From NCBI GenBank assembly GCA_035552275.1, contig DASZLR010000057.1, positions 1 through 8,354 on the forward strand: a DNA stretch of 8,354 nt, read 5' to 3'. Shown piece by piece: positions 1 to 6,313 of this stretch (position 1 is the stretch's first letter; each line of letters begins with the position of its first letter). This stretch comes from DASVLX01 sp035552275. GTDB lineage: Bacteria > Actinomycetota > Actinomycetes > Mycobacteriales > Pseudonocardiaceae. Position numbers and translations under genes: made by a program. Below the pieces are notes generated by a model. It was not told the DNA's origin. It saw only the letters and a list, made by a program, of their open reading frames with translations, and searched no databases.

Positions 1-84
1 CAACAGCATACGAACCGTCCGAGCGCGCAGCGCGAGGACACTCGGGGTCTGGGGTCGCTTCCTGAAGAAACGACGAGCGATATG

Positions 85-103
85 GTCCGCGCTTTCCGCG
101 GAC
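85..103 (-). terminator. Small hairpin downstream of tRNA-Ala
   Basis: A perfect 7-bp stem (GTCCGCG/CGCGGAC) with a 5-base loop starts about 18 bases after the 3' end of tRNA-Ala on the minus strand. No run of T follows it, so it is not a textbook intrinsic terminator, although actinobacterial terminators often lack a U-tract. It could end tRNA transcription or mark a 3' processing site. The other bases from 1 to 121 show no gene or repeat that I can support. Confidence 0.3.
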
Positions 104-121
104 ACACGTCGCCAGAGCGAG

Positions 122-194
122 TGGAGACGAGGGGAATCGAACCCCTAACCCCCGCCTTGCAAAGGCGGTGCTCTGCCAATTGAGCTACGTCCCC
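122..194 (-). tRNA. tRNA-Ala (anticodon TGC)
   Basis: The 73-base sequence folds into a complete cloverleaf. The acceptor stem is GGGGACG/CGTCTCC, the D-arm is GCTC/GAGC, the anticodon stem CCGCC/GGCGG carries loop TTTGCAA (anticodon TGC), and the T-arm AGGGG/CCCCT carries loop TTCGATT. The third acceptor pair is G-U (G3:U70), the known identity element for alanyl-tRNA synthetase, which confirms the assignment. The discriminator base is A and no CCA is encoded, so the CCA end must be added after transcription. A tRNA-Ile/tRNA-Ala pair downstream of gyrA is standard in actinobacteria. Confidence 0.98.
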
Positions 195-197
195 GCG

Positions 198-240
198 AAG
201 CCCGGCGCACCGACGATCAAACCGACGGCGCGCCGGGCTT
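198..240 (-). repeat. 11-bp inverted repeat between DLW-39 gene and tRNA-Ala
   Basis: Perfect 11-base arms (AAGCCCGGCGC and GCGCCGGGCTT) flank a 21-base centre. The centre holds two direct copies of ACCGACG. The repeat ends only 3 bases before the 5' end of tRNA-Ala on the minus strand and begins 23 bases after the DLW-39 stop codon. It may form a hairpin that ends the upstream message or guides tRNA 5' processing. No T-run follows, and the loop is long for an intrinsic terminator, so its function is inferred only. Confidence 0.55.
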
Positions 241-263
241 GACGGGCTATACCCGATCCGACG

Positions 264-386
264 TCACTTGTCGGTTTCGGCCGTCGCCTCGCGCCACAGG
301 TCTGCCTCGGCCTTCGAGGCCCGGCTGCGGCGCACGACAACCAGGACCACACCTGCCACGGCCAACAGTGCCAAGATCTTCTTCAC
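264..386 (-). CDS. DLW-39 family small membrane protein
   Basis: This 40-residue protein starts at GTG. A strong Shine-Dalgarno (AAGGAGG, 394-400) lies 7 bases upstream and decides the start. The N-terminus MKK is followed by a hydrophobic segment (residues 4-18), then a basic stretch (RRSR, 19-22), and a soluble tail containing ADLW (28-31) and ending in ETDK. This layout fits the DLW-39 family, named for its length and Asp-Leu-Trp motif, which is found next to the gyrA-linked tRNA genes in many actinobacteria. Its function is unknown to me. The sequence suggests a single-pass membrane microprotein with a short cytoplasmic tail, or less likely an uncleaved signal anchor. It sits between two tRNA genes, after a strong hairpin, so it may have its own promoter. 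Confidence 0.9.
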   Translation of the reverse strand: MKKILALLAVAGVVLVVVRRSRASKAEADLWREATAETDK

Positions 387-393
387 GAGGTCG

Positions 394-400
394 CCTCCTT
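394..400 (-). promoter_or_regulatory. Shine-Dalgarno of the DLW-39 gene
   Basis: AAGGAGG on the minus strand is a full match to the anti-16S consensus, 7 bases before the GTG start at 386. It is the best ribosome-binding site in the window and supports real translation of this very small gene. Confidence 0.85.
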
Positions 401-423
401 GAACGGCGCTTGTGCTCAAACTA

Positions 424-456
424 CAACGCGCCGCTCCATCCGGGAGCGGCGCGTTG
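424..456 (-). terminator. Strong hairpin abutting the tRNA-Ile 3' end
   Basis: A perfect 14-bp stem (arms 424-437 and 443-456) with a 5-base loop begins at the base after the tRNA-Ile discriminator. A fifteenth pair can form between the discriminator itself (457) and 423. On the minus strand the stem is followed by TAGTTTGAG, a weak T-rich tail. It probably terminates transcription through gyrA/DUF3566/tRNA-Ile, or protects or marks the tRNA 3' end. Termination is an inference from position and stem strength. Confidence 0.65.
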
Positions 457-530
457 TGGGCCTAGGAGGACTTGAACCTCCGACCTCTTCGTTATCAGCG
501 AAGCGCTCTAACCGTCTGAGCTATAGGCCC
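457..530 (-). tRNA. tRNA-Ile (anticodon GAT)
   Basis: The 74-base sequence forms a full cloverleaf. The acceptor stem is GGGCCTA/TAGGCCC, the D-arm is GCTC/GAGC, the anticodon stem CTTCG/CGAAG carries loop CTGATAA (anticodon GAT), and the T-arm GGAGG/CCTCC carries loop TTCAAGT. The discriminator is A and CCA is not encoded. It lies 60 bases after the DUF3566 gene, in the usual actinobacterial position downstream of gyrA. Transcription may read in from the gyrase region or start from a local promoter. Confidence 0.98.
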
Positions 531-590
531 CCGGAACAGCGTCAAGAGTACCGTACGCCGGCCGCGTCGGTGACGTTGGGGCGAGACGGG

Positions 591-1547
591 TCACTCCCGC
601 TCGGCCAGGGTGACCTCCAGGCCACCGGCCAGATCGGCGGACACGTTGTAGACGAACGCGCCCACCGTGGCCAGTGCCGTGAACAGCACGATGTTGATGG
701 CGCCGACGATCGCGGCGATGCCCAGCACCCGGCCGACCGTGATCAACGGGCCGTTGCTGGCCGCCGTGGTGTTCACCGCGAACTCGTTGTACGTGCCGTT
801 CAGCTTGTCCCACACGCCCATCCCGTCGAGCACGCCGTACAGCACGCCGACCGCGACCATCCAGACGAAGAACAACGCCACGGACAACACGAAGGCCAGT
901 TTCAGCACCGACCACGGGTCGACCCGGCGAACCTGCAGGCTGGCCCGGCGAGGGCCACGCCCCGGGCGGCGCAGCGCGGTCGGCGGCGGCGAGCTGGGCC
1001 GGATCGGGGTGCCGGCCGGCGCGCCGGAGGCGGCGCCCAGCGGAGTGCCGCCGGACGAGGCGCCGCCGGACGAGCCGAAGTTGACCGTGGTGCGCAGGCC
1101 GGACTCCGCCTTGGGCAGCGAGCCGATCCGCTGCCCGGCGTACACCGAGGACGTCGCCGCGTCGGCCATCGCCGGCGAGTAGCCGCCGGCCTGCTCGGCC
1201 GGCGCGCCATTGTCGTGACCGGAACTCGCCTTGGTGTAACCCCAGTCCTCGAACCGCTCGGTCTTGGCGTCCCGATCCACCCCCGCCACCTCGGCGCTAT
1301 CCACCCGAACGGTCGCCGGCTCCGGTCCGGCGGCCCCGGCTGCCCGGTTGTCGTCGCCGACGGCCTTGGACTGCTCGGCCTGTTCGGCCTTGATATCGCT
1401 GGCCACCCGCTGCCACGGTGGTGGCGCGGACGGTTTCGCTGATGGGGCCGCGCCGGTCTCCCCGGCCGTGGTGACGGCCGGGGACGACGCGGACGAACCG
1501 GCCTCGGGCGTGGAGTCCTTCGGTTCCGGCTTCTCGGGTGACGTCAC
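591..1547 (-). CDS. DUF3566 domain membrane protein
   Basis: This 318-residue protein resembles the product encoded just after gyrA in other actinobacteria (Rv0007 in Mycobacterium tuberculosis, of similar length). Residues 1 to about 190 are low-complexity, rich in Ala, Gly, Pro and Ser, and probably disordered. A basic stretch (193-208) precedes a transmembrane helix at about 214-238. A second helix lies at about 274-299, with an Asn/Thr-rich extracytoplasmic loop between them. The DUF3566 domain covers the C-terminal third. The start is GTG at 1547, chosen because AAGGA lies 6 bases upstream and the family starts downstream of gyrA. The frame stays open further upstream, but that part lies inside gyrA and is noise. 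It begins 41 bases after the gyrA stop and is likely in the same transcript. Its biochemical role is not established; a cell-envelope role is a guess from its topology. Confidence 0.92.
   Translation of the reverse strand: MTSPEKPEPKDSTPEAGSSASSPAVTTAGETGAAPSAKPSAPPPWQRVASDIKAEQAEQSKAVGDDNRAAGAAGPEPATVRVDSAEVAGVDRDAKTERFEDWGYTKASSGHDNGAPAEQAGGYSPAMADAATSSVYAGQRIGSLPKAESGLRTTVNFGSSGGASSGGTPLGAASGAPAGTPIRPSSPPPTALRRPGRGPRRASLQVRRVDPWSVLKLAFVLSVALFFVWMVAVGVLYGVLDGMGVWDKLNGTYNEFAVNTTAASNGPLITVGRVLGIAAIVGAINIVLFTALATVGAFVYNVSADLAGGLEVTLAERE
1047..1074. repeat. Short tandem repeat in the DUF3566 linker
   Basis: GCCGCCGGACGAG occurs twice (1047-1059 and 1062-1074) with a 15-base period. On the coding strand it gives two pentapeptides, SSGGA and SSGGT, in the disordered linker. 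It looks like ordinary low-complexity slippage. Confidence 0.6.
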
Positions 1548-1553
1548 GTGCGG

Positions 1554-1559
1554 TCCTTC
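1554..1559 (-). promoter_or_regulatory. Shine-Dalgarno of the DUF3566 gene
   Basis: GAAGGA on the minus strand lies 6 bases before the GTG at 1547. It fixes the start against the much longer open frame that runs back into gyrA. Confidence 0.7.
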
Positions 1560-1588
1560 GTCGGTCTGGCTGGGAGAGCCTGCCGCTC

Positions 1589-4093
1589 TCAGTCGGTTGT
1601 GTCGCCCGCCGCCCCACCGGCTTCGGCGATCTCCTGCTGGTCTTCGGCGTTGCGCGCCACTGCCACCAGGGTGGTGCCTTCGGCCAGGTTCATCAACCGC
1701 ACCCCCTTGGTCTGCCGGCCGGCCCGCCGGACCTCCCGAGCGGAGGTCCGAATGACCACGCCGGACGACTCGATGGCGTACAGCTCGTCCTCGACGTCGA
1801 CGATGAGGGCTCCCACCAGCCTGCCACGTCGGGTGTCGTACTGGATGGTCAGCACGCCCTTGCCACCCCGACCCTGGACCGGATACTCCTCGATCGGGGT
1901 ACGTTTCGCGTACCCGCCGTTGGTCGCCACCAACACGTACCGGCCTTCGACCACGACGCCCATCGACAGCAGTTCGTCGCCGCCGTTGAACCGCATGCCA
2001 AGCACACCGGACGTCGCCCGACCCATCGGCCGCAGCGCGTCGTCGGTGGCGTGGAACCGAATCGACTGTCCGGCGGACGAGACCAGCAACAGATCGTCGT
2101 CGGACGAGCACAGCACCGCGCCGACCAGTTCGTCGTCGTCCCGGAGGTTGATGCCGATCAGGCCGCCGGACCGGTTGGAGTCGAAGTCGGACAGCTTGCT
2201 CTTCTTCACCAGGCCGCTCTTGGTGGCCAGGATCAGGTACGGCGAGACCGAGTAGTCCTTGATGTGGATGACCTGCGCGATCTGCTCATCCGGCTGGAAC
2301 GCGAGCAGGTTCGCCACGTGCTGGCCGCGCGCCGTGCGGCTCGCCTCGGGCAGCTCGTATGCCTTCGCCCGATACACCCGGCCCTTGTTGGTGAAGAACA
2401 GGATCCAGTCGTGGGTCGAGCACACGAAGAAGTGCGCCACGATGTCGTCCTGCTTGAGCACCGCGCCCTGCACGCCCTTGCCGCCGCGCTTCTGGCTGCG
2501 GTAGAGATCGGTCTTGGTGCGCTTCGCATAACCCGTCTGGGTGATGGTGACGACCACGTCCTCGACCGCGATCAGGTCTTCGACCGACACGTCGCCGTCG
2601 AACGGGATGATCCGCGTCCGCCGGTCATCGCCGTGCTTGTCGACAATCTCCATCAGCTCGTCGCGCACGATCACGCGCTGCCGCTCCGGCCTGGCCAGGA
2701 TGTCCTGGTAGTCGGCGATCTTGATCTCCAGCTCGGCCAGCTCGTCGACGATCCGCTGCCGCTCCAACGCGGCCAGCCGGCGCAGCTGCATGTCCAGGAT
2801 CGCGACTGCCTGCGGCTCGTCGATGTCCAGCAGCTGCATCAGGCCGGGCCGGGCCTCGTTCGCCGACGGCGACCGCCGGATCAGGGCGATGACCTGGTCC
2901 AGCATGTCCAGCGCCTTGACCAGACCACGCAGGATGTGGGCCTGTTCCTCGGCCTTGCGCAACAGGAACCTGGTGCGCCGGACGATGACCTCGACCTGGT
3001 GCTGCACGTAGTACCGGACGATCTGGTCCAGCCGCAGCGTGCGCGGCACGCCGTCGACCAGCGCCAGCATGTTGACGCCGAAGTTGTACTGCAGCTAGGT
3101 GTGCTTGTAGAGGTTGTTCAGCACCACCTTGGCGACCGCGTCCCGGCGCAGGGTGATCACGATCCGCATGCCGCGCCGCTTGTTGGACTCGTCGGCGATG
3201 TTGGCGATGCCGCCCAGCTTGCCGTCCCGCACCAACCCGGCGATGTTCTCCACCAGGTTGTCCGGGTTGACCTGGAAGGGCAGCTCGGTGACGACCAGGA
3301 TGGTGCGGCCCTTCGCGTCCTCCTCGACCTCGACCACCGAGCGCATCCGGATCGAGCCGCGCCCGGTGCGGTACGCGTCCTCGATGCCGCCGGTGCCCAG
3401 GATCAGCGCCTTGGTCGGGAAGTCCGGCCCCTTGATCCGCTGCATCAGCGCGGCCAGCGTCTCGTCCTCGCCGGCGTCCCAGTTCTCCAGCGCCCACACC
3501 ACACCGGCGGCGACTTCGCGCAGGTTGTGCGGCGGCAGGTTGGTCGCCATCCCGACCGCGATCCCGCTGCCGCCGTTGACCAACAGGTTGGGAATGCGGG
3601 CGGGCAGGACTTCCGGCTCAAGGGTCTTGCCGTCGTAGTTGTCCTTGAGGTCGACGGTGTCCTTGTCGATGTCCTGCAACATCGCCATCGAAAGCTGGGT
3701 CAGCCGGCTCTCGGTGTACCTCATCGCGGCTGGCGCGTCGTTGCCCGGCGAGCCGAAGTTGCCCTGGCCGTCCACCAGCGGGTAGCGCATCGACCAGGAC
3801 TGGGCGAGCCGGACCAGCGCGTCGTAGATGGACGAGTCGCCGTGCGGGTGGTAGTTGCCCATCACGTCGCCGACGACCCGGGAACACTTCACGTAGCTGC
3901 GATCCGGGTACAGGCGGGTGTCGTACATCGAGAAGAGCACCCGGCGATGCACCGGCTTGAGGCCGTCCCGCACGTCCGGCAGGGCGCGCGACACGATCAC
4001 GCTCATCGCGTAGTCGATGTAGGAACTCTGCATCTCCTGCTGAATGTCAGCCGGTTCGATGCGGTCGCCTGCCGGCGGCAGGGTTTCGGTCAC
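1589..4093 (-). pseudogene. gyrA: DNA gyrase subunit A, interrupted by an in-frame TAG
   Basis: GyrA cuts and rejoins DNA in the A2B2 gyrase that introduces negative supercoils. The frame spans 834 codons (Mycobacterium GyrA is 838) but codon 333 is TAG, where the family has Gln in LYKHTQLQ. Upstream (1-332) are the winged-helix domain, the quinolone-binding region HPHGDSSIYD (82-91) with the sensitive-type Ser87 and Asp91, and the catalytic Arg125-Tyr126 in AAMRYTE. Downstream (334-834) are the coiled-coil and gate, the GyrA-box QKRGGKG (534-540) and the DNA-wrapping C-terminal beta-pinwheel. The start is GTG, with AAGGA 10 bases upstream. Both halves are conserved and otherwise intact, so the stop is recent, artefactual or suppressed. 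As written, a 332-residue product would lack the C-gate and wrapping domain and should be inactive. Identity as gyrA is certain. Whether it is a true pseudogene is doubtful, because gyrA is normally essential. Confidence 0.9.
3095..3097 (-). other. gyrA: In-frame amber codon at GyrA position 333
   Basis: The plus strand reads CTA, so the coding strand reads TAG between ...LYKHT and LQYNFGVNML... Mycobacterium has LYKHTQLQ and E. coli LYSQTQLQ at this site, so the expected codon is CAG. A single C-to-T change in the first codon position (plus-strand G to A at 3097) explains it, with no length change. Confidence 0.97.
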
Positions 4094-4098
4094 GACGG

Positions 4099-4108
4099 AA
4101 GGATCCTT
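4099..4108 (-). promoter_or_regulatory. gyrA Shine-Dalgarno inside a palindrome
   Basis: AAGGATCCTT is a perfect 10-base palindrome, 5 bases before the GTG start at 4093. Its 5' half supplies the AAGGA Shine-Dalgarno. The rest of the 55-base gyrB-gyrA gap shows no clear promoter or terminator, so gyrA is probably translated from the gyrB transcript. Confidence 0.55.
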
Positions 4109-4148
4109 TCAAGCAGCGGGCGGTTTCCTGGTGAGGCGGCCGAGCCGA

Positions 4149-6107
4149 CTAGACGTCCAGGAATCGCACATCCTTGGCATTGCGCACGATGAACGAACGG
4201 CGGGCCTCCACGTCCTCGCCCATCAGCACGGAGAACAGCTCGTCGGCCAGCGCGGCGTCGTCCATGGTCACCTGGCGCAGCAACCGGTTCGCCGGGTCCA
4301 TGGTGGTCTCCCACAGTTCCTCGGCGTTCATCTCACCGAGACCCTTGTACCGCTGGATGCCGTCTTCCTTGTTGATCTTCCGGCCAGCCGCCAAGCCCTG
4401 CTCCACCAACACATCGCGCTCCCGGTCGGAGTACGCGTACTGCGGCTCGGCGCGCTGCCACTTGATCTTGTACAGCGGCGGGCAGGACAGGTACACGTGA
4501 CCAAGCTCGATCAGCGGCCGCATGAAGCGGAACAGCAGGGTGAGCAACAGGGTGGTGATGTGCTTGCCGTCCACATCGGCGTCGGCCATCAGCACGATCT
4601 TGTGGTACCGCAGCTTGGACACGTCGAACTCGTCGTGGATGCCGGTGCCCAACGCGGTGATCAGGCTCTGTACCTCGGTGTTCTTCAGCACCCGGTCGAT
4701 CCGGGCCTTCTCCACGTTGATGATCTTGCCGCGAATCGGCAGGATCGCCTGGAAGTGCGACTCCCGGCCTTCCTTGGCCGAACCGCCCGCCGAGTCACCC
4801 TCCACAATGTACAGTTCGCACTCGTCGGGATTGGTGGACTGGCAGTCCTTCAGCTTGCCCGGCAGCCCGCCGATGTCCAGCGCGCTCTTGCGGCGCACCA
4901 GCTCCCGCGCCTTGCGCGCCGCCATCCGAGCCTGGGCGCTGGACACCGACTTGGTGACGATCGCCTTGGCATCGGCCGGATTGCGCTCGAACCAGTCCGC
5001 GATCCACTCGTTGCAGGTGGTCTGCACCACCGACTTCGCCTCGGTGTTGCCCAGCTTCGTCTTGGTCTGCCCCTCGAACTGAGGCTCCTTGAGCTTCACC
5101 GAGACGATCGCGGCCAGCCCCTCGCGCACGTCGTCGCCGGTGAGGTTGGGGTCCTTCTCCTTGAGCAGCTTCTTGTCCCGGGCGTAGACGTTGATCACCC
5201 TGGTCAGCGCCGCCCGGAAGCCCTCCTCGTGGGTGCCACCCTCATGGGTGTTGATCGTGTTGGCGAAGGTGAACACCGACTCGCTGTAGCCGGTGTTCCA
5301 CTGCATCGCCACCTCGACCTCGATGGTCTCGCCCTTGGCGTCGAAGGCGATCACCTTCTTGTGCACCGGCTCGCGGGTCGCGTTGATGTGCGCGACGAAG
5401 TCCTCCAGGCCGCCGGGATAGCGGAAGGTGCGTTCGCGGACCTTGCCGGCCTCGGCGTCCTCATCGCCCTCGGCCACCCGCTCGTCGCGCAGCACGATGG
5501 TCAGCCCCTTGTTGAGGAAAGCCATCTCCTGCAACCGCCGGGCCACCGTCTCGATGTTGTACTCGACGGTCTCGAAGATCGTCGGGTCGGCCCAGTAGGT
5601 GATCGTGGTGCCGGTGCGGTTGGTCGGCTCACCCTGCTTCAGCGCGTGCGCCGGCTGGGAGTGCTCATACGTCTGCGTCCACTGGTAGCCGTCGGTGCAG
5701 ATGTCCACGTCCAGCCGGGTGGCCAGGGCGTTGACCACGGACACGCCCACGCCGTGCAGGCCGCCGGACACCGCGTACGAGTCGCCGCCGAACTTGCCAC
5801 CGGCGTGCAGCGTGGTCAGCACCACCTCGACCGCCGGGCGCTTCTCCACCGGGTGCATCCCCACCGGGATGCCGCGGCCGTCGTCGATGACCTGCACGCC
5901 GCCATCCGCCCGGAGGGTCACCACGACCTGGGTGGCGTAGCCGGCCATCGCCTCGTCGACGGCGTTGTCCACCACCTCCCAGATCAGGTGGTGCAGCCCC
6001 CGTTCACCGGTAGATCCGATGTACATGCCGGGCCGTTTGCGGACGGCTTCGAGGCCTTCGAGAACGGTGATGGACGACGCGTTGTACTCGTTCTTCTTCG
6101 CTGCCAC
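4149..6107 (-). CDS. gyrB: DNA gyrase subunit B
   Basis: GyrB is the ATPase and TOPRIM subunit of gyrase and drives supercoiling with GyrA. The 652 residues are full length for an actinobacterium. The GHKL ATPase domain shows EVVDNAVDEA (44-53, with the catalytic Glu44 and Mg-binding Asn48), DDGRGIP (75-81), HAGGKF (101-106) and the glycine-rich GGLHGVGVSVVNALA (115-129). The transducer domain follows to about 400. The TOPRIM domain has EGDSAGG (436-442) and DADVDG (509-514), with PLYK (544-547) and QRYKGLGEMN (585-594). It ends in the family-typical KDVRFLDV. The start is GTG at 6107, which begins MAAKKNEYNASS. AAGGAG lies 12 bases upstream (6120-6125) and GAGG lies closer. No frameshift, intein or missing active-site residue is seen. 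It is most likely co-transcribed with gyrA. Confidence 0.99.
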   Translation of the reverse strand: MAAKKNEYNASSITVLEGLEAVRKRPGMYIGSTGERGLHHLIWEVVDNAVDEAMAGYATQVVVTLRADGGVQVIDDGRGIPVGMHPVEKRPAVEVVLTTLHAGGKFGGDSYAVSGGLHGVGVSVVNALATRLDVDICTDGYQWTQTYEHSQPAHALKQGEPTNRTGTTITYWADPTIFETVEYNIETVARRLQEMAFLNKGLTIVLRDERVAEGDEDAEAGKVRERTFRYPGGLEDFVAHINATREPVHKKVIAFDAKGETIEVEVAMQWNTGYSESVFTFANTINTHEGGTHEEGFRAALTRVINVYARDKKLLKEKDPNLTGDDVREGLAAIVSVKLKEPQFEGQTKTKLGNTEAKSVVQTTCNEWIADWFERNPADAKAIVTKSVSSAQARMAARKARELVRRKSALDIGGLPGKLKDCQSTNPDECELYIVEGDSAGGSAKEGRESHFQAILPIRGKIINVEKARIDRVLKNTEVQSLITALGTGIHDEFDVSKLRYHKIVLMADADVDGKHITTLLLTLLFRFMRPLIELGHVYLSCPPLYKIKWQRAEPQYAYSDRERDVLVEQGLAAGRKINKEDGIQRYKGLGEMNAEELWETTMDPANRLLRQVTMDDAALADELFSVLMGEDVEARRSFIVRNAKDVRFLDV

Positions 6108-6119
6108 GGGCCTCGCTGT

Positions 6120-6125
6120 CTCCTT
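6120..6125 (-). promoter_or_regulatory. Probable Shine-Dalgarno of gyrB
   Basis: AAGGAG on the minus strand lies 12 bases before the GTG start, longer than the usual 5-9. A second weak match, GAGG, lies 3 bases before the start. Conservation of the GyrB N-terminus supports the start more than the spacing does. Confidence 0.5.
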
Positions 6126-6179
6126 GCCTGCGATGCTCGTCCGGCATGGGACCCGGACGCCGCTGGAACACTGTCGTCC

Positions 6180-6185
6180 ATCTTA
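6180..6185 (-). promoter_or_regulatory. Possible -10 element of the gyrB promoter
   Basis: TAAGAT matches the actinobacterial -10 pattern TANNNT. It lies 72 bases before the gyrB start, within the 206-base gap after dciA (6108-6313). No good -35 hexamer sits 16-19 bases upstream; the nearest TTGCCC is 22 bases away. A separate gyrase promoter in this gap is expected from other actinobacteria, but this exact site is tentative. Nothing else in the gap looks like a gene. Confidence 0.3.
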
Positions 6186-6313
6186 CTTGGCCGCCTACGC
6201 AGGAGTGGGGCAAGGACACCCCTGAAAACGTCACAGAGAGGCGGACGGAAAGTTGGATGAGTCCTGAGGCGGTCACGCTGATCCAAGCTCTCCGACCGGC
6301 CGTCAGCCGTTGA

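Noticed and set aside
254..262. TATAGC-like sequence near 247-252 as a promoter for tRNA-Ala
   Set aside because: No suitable -35 is found upstream, and the match to the -10 pattern is incomplete.
545..550. TACTCT as a -10 element for tRNA-Ile
   Set aside because: It fits TANNNT and lies 14 bases before the tRNA, but there is no convincing -35 and such matches are common by chance.
1548..2111. Upstream extension of the DUF3566 frame into gyrA
   Set aside because: It overlaps conserved gyrA codons, is Arg-rich noise and lacks family similarity. The GTG at 1547 has a good Shine-Dalgarno.
1589..3070. Independent gene for the C-terminal half of GyrA starting at ATG 3070
   Set aside because: No Shine-Dalgarno precedes this ATG, and it falls inside a conserved GyrA motif (GVNMLALVDG). 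The C-terminal part is better read as the downstream portion of one interrupted gene.
3095..3800. Possible intein or insertion in gyrA, as known in some mycobacteria
   Set aside because: The sequence around the catalytic Tyr126 and around the TAG is continuous with the family and has no extra residues.
1538..4192. Very long open frame on the plus strand opposite gyrA (884 codons), and a similar one at 4044-6260 opposite gyrB
   Set aside because: The translations are rich in Arg, His, Val, Gln and Asp with no recognisable domain. They mirror conserved gyrase codons and arise from high GC content at third codon positions.
5965..5973. TTGTCCACC, an 8-of-9 match to a DnaA box in gyrB
   Set aside because: It encodes the highly conserved VVDNA motif of the ATPase site, so the match is explained by protein coding and it stands alone.
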